A stretch of 64,000 nucleotides of DNA from Hyphomonas sp. (GTDB lineage: Bacteria; Pseudomonadota; Alphaproteobacteria; Caulobacterales; Hyphomonadaceae). The stretch is from positions 186,001 to 250,000 of the forward strand of contig CP051229.1 in NCBI GenBank assembly GCA_017792365.1, in the 5' to 3' direction. Made by a program: the position numbers and the translations under genes. The notes beneath the pieces are model-generated. The model was not told the DNA's origin. It ran no database searches and worked only from the letters and a program-made list of their open reading frames with translations. How positions within the stretch are numbered: position 1 is the first letter of the stretch; each line of letters begins with the position of its first letter. This document shows, piece by piece, positions 19,297 through 27,462 of the stretch.

Positions 19297-19311
19297 TTAA
19301 CCCCTCCCTAA
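19297..19311 (+). promoter_or_regulatory. Near-match to a CtrA box
   Basis: TTAA-CCCCTCC-CTAA fits TTAA-N7-TTAA with one mismatch. It is 36 bp upstream of the lytic transglycosylase start, where an activating CtrA site would be expected. CtrA is the master cell-cycle/flagellar regulator in this group; binding here is inference. Confidence 0.4.
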
Positions 19312-19346
19312 CCGGGAAAGTCCGAGGCTGGGGAGAGGAGATTCGC

Positions 19347-20141
19347 GTGATCGAACTCAATCCCCAGACACAGGCGGCTTCGCGCGCCGACGTCATGCGC
19401 GCCATCCGCGGCGCTGCATCGGCGACCGGGACGAATTTCGATTATCTCGTGAAGACGGCCCAGCGCGAGAGCAACTTCCGCTCCGACGCCAAGGCGTCGA
19501 CGTCCAGCGCGACGGGCCTGTTCCAGTTCACCGATTCAACCTGGCTGCGGATGGTCGACCGCTATGGCGCAAAGCATGGCCTGAGCGTCGCCGCCGATGC
19601 GATCAGCGTGTCAGGACGCAAGATTTCGGTCGATGGCGGCGTGTCGCGCGCGGACATCCTGGCCTTGCGAAATGATCCTGACCTGTCGGCGCGTATGGCT
19701 GGCGAGCTTGCGCGAGAAAACGCGGGTATCCTCGAGAAGAAGATCGGCCGCGCACCGACGGACGCAGAGCTCTACACCGCCCATTTCATGGGGCCGCACG
19801 ACGCAGGAAGACTGATCGTGGCGGCGCGCGACAACACGCCCGGCTCGGCGGCAGACATGTTCCCGAGCGCAGCTGCGGCAAACGCCAATGTTTTCAAGGG
19901 CGCAGGCGGCAGGTCGCTCACGGTGGGCCAGCTCTACCAGAAACTGACCGGCGCCGAGCTGACGGCGGCCGACACCGGCAAGGTCGCAGCCGCAACCCTG
20001 AGCGCGCCGATCGCGCCGGCTGGCCGGGTTGCCGCCTTCACGATCAGCGCCGGCGCGGCCCACATGGCGTCCAGCCTTCTGGATGCGCTGTTCGAGATCC
20101 AGACCGAGAGCGCCCAGAAGCGCTCAGAGAACGATGCCTGA
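19347..20141 (+). CDS. Soluble lytic transglycosylase-like protein (flagellar/pole type)
   Basis: 264 residues starting at GTG, with AGGAG six bases upstream. The transglycosylase SLT fold is visible: catalytic glutamate in KTAQRESNF (Glu41), ATGLFQFTDSTW, and later YTAHFMGPHDAGRL. There is no signal peptide, which resembles the flagellum-associated transglycosylases of Caulobacterales that clear peptidoglycan for the rod. The C-terminal half is Ala-rich. It is followed after 128 bp by the DUF2336 gene. No flagellar structural genes are present here. Confidence 0.85.
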   Translation: MIELNPQTQAASRADVMRAIRGAASATGTNFDYLVKTAQRESNFRSDAKASTSSATGLFQFTDSTWLRMVDRYGAKHGLSVAADAISVSGRKISVDGGVSRADILALRNDPDLSARMAGELARENAGILEKKIGRAPTDAELYTAHFMGPHDAGRLIVAARDNTPGSAADMFPSAAAANANVFKGAGGRSLTVGQLYQKLTGAELTAADTGKVAAATLSAPIAPAGRVAAFTISAGAAHMASSLLDALFEIQTESAQKRSENDA

Positions 20142-20269
20142 GGGCGGACCTTGGTTCGCGCGCCCTTGCCGGATTGTGACGGAGTTGCAGCCTACGGGTA
20201 AACGGTTGTTAAGACGCCAAAGCGAGAATCGGTGCACACGGACCGCGTCGAAAACTCCAGGCGATTTCC

Positions 20270-21421
20270 ATGACAATTGCGACGATGCGCGCGACCTTGA
20301 CCCAGGATGACATCCGCCGATTGGTAAAGGGCGAGAGCCCGGAACAGCGCGCGCTGGCGACACAGAAGATCTGCGAACAGATTGGCGGGCGGGAGCTGTC
20401 TGAGGCGGACCGGATATTCGCCGGGAAGATCCTCCAGCACCTCGCCGATGATGCGGCCGAACTCGTCCGCAAGGCGCTGGCCGTCACACTGCAGAACTCG
20501 CCAAATCTGCCGCGTGATCTCGCCGTGCGTCTGGCGCGCGACGTAGACGCTGTAGCGACGCCCGTTCTCGAAAACTCGCCGGTCCTCACTGAGGAAGACC
20601 TTGTCGAGATCGTCCTGGCGGGCTCGCCGCGCAAGCAGGTTGCTGTCGCCAATCGCTCTGAGGTCAGTTCCGGCCTGACCGAGGTGATCGCGATGTATGG
20701 CTGCCGCGATGCGGTGGAGGCGGTCGCCCTGAACGAGGGCGCAGCCTTCTCAGACGATGCCTATTCCGGCGTCCTCAACCGCTTCGAGGACGACGATCGC
20801 GTCAAGGGCGCACTGATCAATCGTAGTGAGTTGCCGATCCACGTCTGCGAAAAGCTCGTCAGCATGGTCACCGGCGAGCTGTTCGACCGACTGGTCAATA
20901 CGCACGAACTGCCGCCGCAACTGGCGATCGAGATCGCCACTGGCGCACGCGAACGGGCGACGCTGGACCTTGTCGAGCAGGCGGGCGTTTCAACCGATCC
21001 GGGTCGCTTTGCGCAGCAGCTTCACCTGACCGGACACCTGACGCCGTCGCTGCTGATGCGGGCGATCTGCCTTGGCTACATGCCGTTCGTCGAGCACGCA
21101 CTCGCCGAACTTGCCGGCGTGCCGCGGTCCAAGGCCTGGCTGATGATCCATGACGCGGGCGCACTGGGCCTCAAAACGATTTTCGAGCGGGCCGGCATGC
21201 CCGCCAGCATGTTCTCGGCGTTTCGCACCGCCATCGAGGTCTACCACCTCAGCGAGCAGGACGGCGCAACCAGCGATCGCAAGCGTCACCGGCGGTTATT
21301 GATTGAACGCGTACTGACGCGCTTCCAGGCTATCCCGAAGGCTGATCTTGAGTACCTGCTCGAGAAGCTCGACGCGCTGGAAGAAGGCAGAGGCGCTGGC
21401 GTGATCGCGCCGGCCGCCTAG
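20270..21421 (+). CDS. DUF2336 domain-containing protein
   Basis: 383 residues, largely alpha-helical with HEAT-like repeats. LVKGESPEQRALATQKICEQ opens the protein; repeated DLAVRLARDVDAVATPVLENSP-type units are typical of the DUF2336 family found in alphaproteobacteria. It has no enzymatic motif and may act as an interaction scaffold. Its TAG stop overlaps the stop of the convergent EAL-like gene by the palindrome CTAG. No strong ribosome binding site precedes the ATG. Confidence 0.85.
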   Translation: MTIATMRATLTQDDIRRLVKGESPEQRALATQKICEQIGGRELSEADRIFAGKILQHLADDAAELVRKALAVTLQNSPNLPRDLAVRLARDVDAVATPVLENSPVLTEEDLVEIVLAGSPRKQVAVANRSEVSSGLTEVIAMYGCRDAVEAVALNEGAAFSDDAYSGVLNRFEDDDRVKGALINRSELPIHVCEKLVSMVTGELFDRLVNTHELPPQLAIEIATGARERATLDLVEQAGVSTDPGRFAQQLHLTGHLTPSLLMRAICLGYMPFVEHALAELAGVPRSKAWLMIHDAGALGLKTIFERAGMPASMFSAFRTAIEVYHLSEQDGATSDRKRHRRLLIERVLTRFQAIPKADLEYLLEKLDALEEGRGAGVIAPAA

Positions 21422-22122
21422 GCGTCGGCGCCAGGCGCAACCGCGAAGTTCACGCCGATCGCGGCCAGTTCTTCGCCATCGCGCCACTTCGCATTCTGGG
21501 CGATAATGGCGACGCCCTCCGCCGCAGCGATCTCCAGCCGCGAAACAGGAATATCCTGCGATTTGAGCGTGCGCGGATCGACGAGGATCGCTTCCAGAGT
21601 CATGCGCGCGCGGGCGCTCATCGGCGTATGCCACGTCTTGCGGGCGTCGAGGCCGATCCGGAAGCCGCGGGCGCGGAACGCTTCGATGCGATCCATGGCC
21701 AGATCTTCAAGGGTGGCGAGCGATGCGTCCACGAAATCAATGCGGATTTCCTGCGGCAGGACGTTCGCGCGATAGGCGCCGGCTTCGGCCGCCATTGGCG
21801 CGTCCGGATCGGTGAGGGCCGCAAACGGGGCCAGGATGGAGATCGGGCGGGCGTCGTGGCCCAGGTCGCGGGCAAGACGCGCCGTCCGTTCGATCAGGTT
21901 GCCGAGCCATTCGCCGGCCGTCGCGCTGGCTTCGGAATAGTTGCAGCCAAAGTCGAGCCCGGCGTCCTCGAACGAAGTGTCGGTTTCCGCCTGCAGGCCG
22001 AACGACGCCCCATCTTTGAGACGGACGACGTGCTTGAAGCGCAGGCGCAGTTCGCGCGATGTCGGGACAATCGTCTCGTTGTTCGTCACGAGACGCAGGT
22101 GGGAAGCGCGCGCTTGGGTCAT
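21418..22122 (-). CDS. Degenerate EAL-like domain protein
   Basis: 234 residues. The opening LRLRFKHVVRLKDGASFGLQAE aligns by eye with the EAL start (YQPIV-L-DG-V-GFEAL), and later IDFVDASLATLEDLAMDRIE followed by FRIGLDARKTW resembles the helix and the GF-I-LDDFGTG region. The E-A-L, N, DD and K catalytic motifs of phosphodiesterases are missing. I infer a catalytically dead EAL-fold protein. It is convergent with DUF2336 and next to the Hpt gene. Confidence 0.55.
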   Translation of the reverse strand: MTQARASHLRLVTNNETIVPTSRELRLRFKHVVRLKDGASFGLQAETDTSFEDAGLDFGCNYSEASATAGEWLGNLIERTARLARDLGHDARPISILAPFAALTDPDAPMAAEAGAYRANVLPQEIRIDFVDASLATLEDLAMDRIEAFRARGFRIGLDARKTWHTPMSARARMTLEAILVDPRTLKSQDIPVSRLEIAAAEGVAIIAQNAKWRDGEELAAIGVNFAVAPGADA

Positions 22123-22225
22123 GGTTGGTTCCAGATCGCCAGTTGGTTTATGGCGCTGGTTTACCAGACCTTGCTTTCGTCCAGCCCAAGTCGGGATGGC
22201 TCATTTGGTTGAAATCGCCGTAGGG

Positions 22226-22235
22226 GCGTTAACGC
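22226..22235. promoter_or_regulatory. 10-bp palindrome GCGTTAACGC
   Basis: Perfect palindrome in the spacer between the divergent/tandem ends of the EAL-like and Hpt genes, upstream of the EAL-like gene start. It contains TTAA but no second half-site at the CtrA spacing. Function unproven. Confidence 0.3.
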
Positions 22236-22260
22236 TCTTTTGGCCTGCAAAAACAGGGGG

Positions 22261-22754
22261 TCAGGCGGCGGCCTGATCGATCAACTCGAAGGATTTCTCT
22301 TCTAGCTCGCTGACCAGCAGCGTCCCCACCGGTGATCCCCGCCCTTGATCTTGCCGCTGACCATGGCGCGCACTGCGTCGACATGGGCCTGAAGAAGGGC
22401 GGCCGGCGGACGGATATTGGGTGTTTCATCGCTGGTGAGCTTGCACAGCGTGTTGCAGACGCGGCCGATCAGTGGATAGCCGTAGGTGGGCGCGAGGCCC
22501 TTGAGATCGTGGGCGCGGCGATGCAGGTCGGCCGTCGCCTGCTCTCCGCCGCCGGCCTTCATGAACGCATCCCGTGCGCTCGTCAGGTTCTGCAGCTCGT
22601 CCCTGATCCATTCATCGAACTGGCCGGACATCTTTTCCAGCTCGGCTTCCGCACGGGCGATGGCGCGCTGATCGAGGGCGGGCATGGGGCCGCCGATCTT
22701 CGCCTTGAGCATGTTCGGCGGATTGATGATCTCGATCGGCTTCTGCTTGGACAT
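22261..22754 (-). pseudogene. Hpt-domain phosphotransfer protein, 3' end frameshifted
   Basis: Start ATG at 22754 (MSKQKPIEII). The Hpt signature is clear: LHRRAHDLKGLAPTYG, with the phospho-accepting histidine at about residue 82. In the uncorrected frame the protein ends in KGGDHRWGRCWSAS at 22302, while the next frame reads VGTLLVSELEEKSFELIDQAAA to a stop at 22261. One extra C in ACCGG (near 22330) gives a continuous GDHPVGTLLVSELEE, typical of Hpt C-termini, 164 residues total. It would relay phosphate between a hybrid kinase and a response regulator. No kinase is adjacent. Confidence 0.8.
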
Positions 22755-22838
22755 TCCGGACCCATAAACAGTTTCAGGTCGCACGAATCTGAACCCGCGC
22801 GCGGTATCGGTCCATGCATTGTCACTGATGTACTGTTA

Positions 22839-22850
22839 ACAAACGTTTGT
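22839..22850. promoter_or_regulatory. 12-bp perfect palindrome upstream of the Hpt gene
   Basis: ACAAACGTTTGT, 85 bp upstream of the Hpt start and 18 bp beyond the stop of the NAD kinase gene. It is AT-rich relative to the surroundings and has an operator-like layout. Binding protein unknown. Confidence 0.4.
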
Positions 22851-22867
22851 GGTTTGCCGCGGGCGGA

Positions 22868-23641
22868 TCAGAGCGAAAACTGCTCCTGCAGGATGCGCTC
22901 ATCCAGCGCCTGGCCCTCATCAAACAGCATCGTCAGCGGTTTGGAGCGGTCTTCGCGTATGAAAACGCGCTCGACATCGCGCACTTCCTGCGTATCTGCG
23001 GAGGCGGCGACCCTGCGCTGCTCGGCGTCCTTCACGATAATTTCAACGCGCGCATCGTGGCGCAGGAGGGCCCCGCGCCAGCGTCGCGGGCGAAACGGCG
23101 AAATCGGGGTCAGGGCGAGCAGATTGGCGCCGATCGGCAGGATCGGACCATGCGCCGAAAGATTGTAGGCGGTTGAGCCGGCAGGCGTGGCGACCAGAAC
23201 GCCGTCGGCGGAAAGCTCGCGCAGGCGCTCACGGCCGTCGACGACAATATTGAGTTTGGCGGTCTGCGAAGTCTGGCGCAGCAGCGAAACCTCGTTGATC
23301 GCCAGCATCAGTTCGGTTGAGCCATCGAGACGCTGGGCCCGCATCTCAAGCGGATAGATCACCGCGCGAACGGCCGAGTTGATCCGCTCGATCAGGTCGG
23401 TCTCGCTGAACTCGTTCATCAGAAAGCCGACCGTGCCCCGGTGCATCCCATAGACCGGGATGCGGTCATTGAAGCGCGCACGGAGCGTCTCCAGCATCCA
23501 GCCGTCGCCTCCAAGGGGAATGATGACGTCCGCTTCGCCTGCGGAAACCTGCCCATAGCGCCGCGTCATGCGCTCAAGGGCGGACTGGGCGTCCGACCGC
23601 GGCGAGGCGCAGAAATGGAGTTTTGGGCGGTCGGCGCTCAT
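22868..23641 (-). CDS. nadK: NAD kinase
   Basis: 257 residues, the usual size for alphaproteobacterial NAD kinase. The ATP/NAD motifs are present: IPLGGDGWMLE (GGDG, Asp about 46), RGTVGFLMNEF and the NAD-binding stretch GVLVATPAGSTAYNLSAHGP, with PAG in place of the more common PTG. It phosphorylates NAD to NADP in the cytosol. It is a single gene, upstream of Hpt on the same strand, 113 bp apart. Confidence 0.93.
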   Translation of the reverse strand: MSADRPKLHFCASPRSDAQSALERMTRRYGQVSAGEADVIIPLGGDGWMLETLRARFNDRIPVYGMHRGTVGFLMNEFSETDLIERINSAVRAVIYPLEMRAQRLDGSTELMLAINEVSLLRQTSQTAKLNIVVDGRERLRELSADGVLVATPAGSTAYNLSAHGPILPIGANLLALTPISPFRPRRWRGALLRHDARVEIIVKDAEQRRVAASADTQEVRDVERVFIREDRSKPLTMLFDEGQALDERILQEQFSL

Positions 23642-23760
23642 GGTGTCTCCGTAGGTCGGCGCAGACTAGAGCGCAATCAATGGCTTGGCGACGTGCGTTT
23701 CGCGTCGATCAGGTGTAAACAGGCGTTCAAGACGTACCCAGACGACGTGGAGGAAGCCCG

Positions 23761-24525
23761 ATGCCGGACGATGTGAAACCCGCCAGCAAGAGTCAGACCT
23801 GCAGCGCGGAAGAGTGGAAAGTTCGGGTCGAACTGGCCGCGCTCTACCGTCTGGTGGCGCTGCATGGCTGGGACGACATGATCTACACGCATATCTCGGC
23901 GCGTGTTCCCGGACCCGAGCATCACTTCCTGATCAATCCGTACGGCATGTTCTTCGACGAGATCACGGCCTCTTCGCTGGTGAAGATCGATCTCGACGGG
24001 AACATCGTGGAACCGAGCGATTATGCCGTTAACCCGGCCGGCTTCACGATCCATTCGGCCATCCACGCCGCCCGGGAGGACGCCAAGTTCGTGCTTCACG
24101 TTCACGCCGACGCCGGCATCGCGGTGTCCGCGATGAAGGAAGGCTTGTTGCCGCTGAGCCAGCACGCGCTGATCGTGATGCCCCACGTCGCCTATCACGA
24201 GTACGAGGGCATCGCGCTCGACCTCGGGGAGCGCGAGCGCCTTGTGAAGGATCTCGGCGACAAGCAGCTCATGATCCTGTGGAACCACGGCACGCTTGCG
24301 ACCGGCGAAACTGCCGCGGATTGCTGGCAGGGCATCTTCTTCCTTGAGCGCGCCTGCAAGCAGCAGGTGATGGCGCTGGCCGGTGGACGGGAGAATGTCC
24401 GTCTCGCGCCGAAGGAAGCGCAGGAAACGGTGAAGCAGCAGGTTGCCGGCGGCATGCGCGGCGGCCTGGCTTGGCCCGGCTGCCTCCGCAAGCTGGACCG
24501 GCTGTCGCCGGGCTACGACGCCTAG
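23761..24525 (+). CDS. Class II aldolase/adducin family protein
   Basis: 254 residues with a clear GGAGGAAG ribosome binding site. Family motifs: TAEEWKVRVELAALYRL-like N-terminus, YTHISARVPGPEHHFLINPYG, the zinc ligands in FVLHVHADAGIAVSAM, and LWNHGTLATGETAADCWQG. The zinc enzyme family cleaves or isomerises phosphosugars, but short cytosolic members like this one are often of unknown substrate. It is divergent from nadK. Confidence 0.87.
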   Translation: MPDDVKPASKSQTCSAEEWKVRVELAALYRLVALHGWDDMIYTHISARVPGPEHHFLINPYGMFFDEITASSLVKIDLDGNIVEPSDYAVNPAGFTIHSAIHAAREDAKFVLHVHADAGIAVSAMKEGLLPLSQHALIVMPHVAYHEYEGIALDLGERERLVKDLGDKQLMILWNHGTLATGETAADCWQGIFFLERACKQQVMALAGGRENVRLAPKEAQETVKQQVAGGMRGGLAWPGCLRKLDRLSPGYDA

Positions 24526-24551
24526 TGGGATAAGGGCGAATACGGGGGGAT

Positions 24552-25259
24552 TTGTTGGGGGACATCAAAGGAAGAGCCGCGCGCCTCGGCGTGATGGCGA
24601 CGGTGAGCGCCGCGGGATGCGGAGAGGCGTTCGCGGGCGCATGGGTGCAGGCGCCGGGCGAGCGGCTAGAAATCTCGAATGTCTCGCGCGAGACCGGCGA
24701 GTTCGGCGAGAACTGGACCAGCGACCTGCACATCGAATATGGCCTCGCCGAAGGCTGGGGGCTGAACGCGAAGATCGCCAGCCAGTTTCGCTATGGCGTC
24801 ATCGAGGAAGATCGCTTCGCCATGGAGGCCGGCGTGCAGCGGTCATTTGCACTCGGCGACCGCGGGGCGTTTGGCGTGAAGGCGTCGATACTTGGCGCCG
24901 AAGCGTTGAACGGACCCGATTGCCAGGGCCTCGGCTACGAGACCCGCACGGCGCTGGGCGCTTCGCGAAGCCTTTTGGGGCGCGAGGCATTCGTGAATGT
25001 CGAGGCTGCGCGGCGCGAGCGTGAGGAAGGCTGCGTCCGGAACCTCGTTGAAGTCGCTGCGGGCGTCGAGATCGCTCCGCGATGGCGAACGCTGGTGAAA
25101 GCCTGGAACGAAGATGGCGACGGCGCTAAGACCACAAAGGTGGAGGCCGGGCTGTTCAGGGACTTCGACCGGTATAGCGCCGGTCTGGGCTATCGGCAGG
25201 AAGTCTCCGGCGCGTTCCAGGAAAGCGGCTTCGTCGTTTCGCTATGGGGGCGCTTCTGA
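24552..25259 (+). CDS. Probable outer-membrane beta-barrel protein
   Basis: 235 residues beginning at TTG 24552; a downstream ATG at 24593 would cut off most of the signal peptide (RLGVMATVSAAGCGEAFAGA, cleavage after AGA). The rest alternates polar and hydrophobic residues in barrel-like strands (GLNAKIASQFRYGVIEEDRF, GYRQEVSGAFQES) and ends in the aromatic SLWGRF, the classic C-terminal signature for outer-membrane insertion. No family name can be given. Confidence 0.65.
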   Translation: MLGDIKGRAARLGVMATVSAAGCGEAFAGAWVQAPGERLEISNVSRETGEFGENWTSDLHIEYGLAEGWGLNAKIASQFRYGVIEEDRFAMEAGVQRSFALGDRGAFGVKASILGAEALNGPDCQGLGYETRTALGASRSLLGREAFVNVEAARREREEGCVRNLVEVAAGVEIAPRWRTLVKAWNEDGDGAKTTKVEAGLFRDFDRYSAGLGYRQEVSGAFQESGFVVSLWGRF

Positions 25260-25262
25260 CGC

Positions 25263-25763
25263 CTACTTCGAGCTTTCGATCATCAGCCAGCCAATCAGGT
25301 CGCGGCGCTGCGTTTCATCGGCCAGCCCGTCGAAGAACATGGCGCTCTGGGGAAGGTATGAGCGCGGGTTGGCCAACCACTCATCGACCTCTTCCGGTAT
25401 CCAGTACGTCATGTCGGTCGTCGCGGCGAACTCGTCCATGGCCGGGGAGTAATCGTGGGATTCAAGGCCGCCGGGCGCCCTGGCGAACACGCCGTGCAGG
25501 TTGGGGCCAAGGGTCGAGGGAACGGAAGGACTGACGGAATGACACCGTACACAATTGGCTTCGAACGCGGCCTGTCCGGCGGAGAGGTCGGCCTCGTTCC
25601 ACGGCGCGGGCAACTCGTCCCGGGAAGCATAGCGCGGCGCGCCTTCGGGCCACGAGACCTCGGTTTCGGCGGCAGGGGTCTCTGCGGCCGGCTGGGCGCC
25701 GTCATTGCAGGCGGCGAGAAGGGCGAACGATGCGACGAGTGTCGACAGGAACTTTGTTTTCAT
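25263..25763 (-). CDS. Cytochrome c family lipoprotein
   Basis: 166 residues from ATG 25763; a longer start at 25799 lacks a signal peptide layout. The N-terminus is MKTKFLSTLVASFALLAAC, a lipobox. The heme site is FEANCVRCHSV (about residues 71-75) and the axial methionine is likely in LPQSAMFFDG. It is a mono-heme class I cytochrome anchored to the membrane. Likely an electron carrier; partner unknown. It is convergent with the barrel protein gene with only 3 bp between. Confidence 0.85.
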   Translation of the reverse strand: MKTKFLSTLVASFALLAACNDGAQPAAETPAAETEVSWPEGAPRYASRDELPAPWNEADLSAGQAAFEANCVRCHSVSPSVPSTLGPNLHGVFARAPGGLESHDYSPAMDEFAATTDMTYWIPEEVDEWLANPRSYLPQSAMFFDGLADETQRRDLIGWLMIESSK

Positions 25764-25840
25764 GTCCGGGACCGTAGAGTTGCCTCGAAGGCGAAGCAAC
25801 GCGCAATTCGCGACATCTGGATACCGTTATTGTGGAGGCT

Positions 25841-27427
25841 ATGACATTGGAAAGCTGGAAAAAAGTCCTGTCCCAGGCCGGGCGGGTCTCTGGCGTTTCG
25901 CTAAAGGACATGGCCGCTGCAGCGGATGACGCGGCGTTCTGGCGCGCACCCTCCCTCGCCGTCGATTGCGGCAAGCAGCCGCTCGACAAACCGGCGATGG
26001 AAGCGCTGGAGGCGTTTGCTGCGGAGCGGGACCTGCCGAGCAGCATTGCGCGCCTGTTCGGAGGCGGACCTGTCAACGCATCGGAGAACCGTCCGGCTTT
26101 GCACTGGGCGCTCCGTGGCGGCGGCGAGGACGTGCCGGCTGTCGACGAGATGCGGGCCTCAGCGGCCAAGGCGGCGGCCTTCGCCGACCTCGCCAGAAGC
26201 GGCGGTCTCGGCTTCGAGGTGAAGACCATACTCCACATCGGTATCGGCGGCTCGGACCTCGGCCCACGTCTCGTCTGGGACGCGCTGCGGGACTATGGCT
26301 CCGAGGGTCCGACCATCCGCTTTTGCGCCAACGTCGATCCCGAGGATTTCGCGGATGCGACAGCTGGCGTCGATCCATCGACCACGCTTGCAATCGTTGT
26401 GTCGAAATCCTTCAAGACCCCCGAGACCGCCTCCAACGCGGCCCTCGCACGCGAGTGGCTGGCGGATGCGCTGGGCGCTCAAGAGGCTGACCGGCATCTC
26501 GCCGCGGTATCGTCCGCGCCTGACCGGGCGCAGGCATGGGGCGCAGGGCCTGACCGCATCTTCCCGATGGATGAGGCGGTCGGCGGCCGTTACTCAGTTT
26601 GGTCCAATGTAGGCCTGTCGCTTCAGATCGCGCTCGGCGCGGATGTCTGGTCCGGATTTCTTTCTGGCGCTGCCGCCATGGACGCGCATTTCCGCGATAC
26701 GCCGCTGTCGGACAACGTGCCCGCGAAGCTCGCGATGCTGGATGTCTGGATGCACACGGCGCTCGGCGTGCCGAGCCGCACGGTTCTGGCCTACGCACAC
26801 CGGCTCGCGAAGCTGCCAGATTTCCTGCAGCAGCTGGAAATGGAATCGAACGGCAAGTCAGCAGCCGATCAGCCCGGAGGGCTGGTGGGGCCGACTGGGC
26901 CCATCGTGTGGGGTTCGGTTGGTACGCTTGGGCAGCATTCGTTTCACCAACTGTTGCACCAGGGCATGCGCGAGAGCGTGATGGAATTCGTGGTCGCGCT
27001 GGATTCTGGCGCCGGCGACAAGGTGCGCGGTCGGGCGCTTCTCGCCAACGCATTCGCACAGGCCGAAGCCATGCTTGCGGGAAGGACCGCAGCGGCGGCG
27101 GAGGCGCAATTACTGGCGCAGGGTGTGGACCCGGAAACGGCAGAGGCCCGCGCGCCGCACATGCATATGGAGGGCGGCCGGCCGTCGTCGACCATCATCC
27201 TCGACCACCTTTCGCCAGAAAGCCTCGGCGCGCTCATGGCGCTTTACGAACACCGGACATTTGCGGCCGGCGTCCTGTGGGGGATCAACCCATTCGATCA
27301 GTGGGGGGTGGAACGCGGCAAGGTGCTGGCAGAAGAACTGGACGAGGCCATTGCTGGCGGCGCCGTCGGTGAGCGCGATCCCTCAACTCAACGCCTCGTC
27401 GATATGGCGCGTAAGCGACACGGGTAA
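25841..27427 (+). CDS. pgi: Glucose-6-phosphate isomerase
   Basis: About 528 residues, the normal length. An in-frame GTG at 25832 is an alternative start; GGAGG lies between the two. Signatures: VGGRYSVWSNVGL, QLEMESNGKSA, GTLGQHSFHQLLHQG, and WGVERGKVLAEEL, which carry the catalytic Glu, His and Lys. It interconverts glucose 6-phosphate and fructose 6-phosphate in glycolysis and gluconeogenesis. Single gene. Confidence 0.94.
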   Translation: MTLESWKKVLSQAGRVSGVSLKDMAAAADDAAFWRAPSLAVDCGKQPLDKPAMEALEAFAAERDLPSSIARLFGGGPVNASENRPALHWALRGGGEDVPAVDEMRASAAKAAAFADLARSGGLGFEVKTILHIGIGGSDLGPRLVWDALRDYGSEGPTIRFCANVDPEDFADATAGVDPSTTLAIVVSKSFKTPETASNAALAREWLADALGAQEADRHLAAVSSAPDRAQAWGAGPDRIFPMDEAVGGRYSVWSNVGLSLQIALGADVWSGFLSGAAAMDAHFRDTPLSDNVPAKLAMLDVWMHTALGVPSRTVLAYAHRLAKLPDFLQQLEMESNGKSAADQPGGLVGPTGPIVWGSVGTLGQHSFHQLLHQGMRESVMEFVVALDSGAGDKVRGRALLANAFAQAEAMLAGRTAAAAEAQLLAQGVDPETAEARAPHMHMEGGRPSSTIILDHLSPESLGALMALYEHRTFAAGVLWGINPFDQWGVERGKVLAEELDEAIAGGAVGERDPSTQRLVDMARKRHG

Positions 27428-27434
27428 TAACCGA

Positions 27435-27456
27435 GCCCGCGGCGCGAAATGCGGGC
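27435..27456. terminator. Possible bidirectional terminator hairpin
   Basis: GCCCGC (27435-27440) and GCGGGC (27451-27456), a 6-bp stem with a 10-nt loop, lie between the convergent stops of pgi and pbpC. There is no real T-tract, so the prediction is modest. Confidence 0.4.
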
Positions 27457-27462
27457 CTTGCT

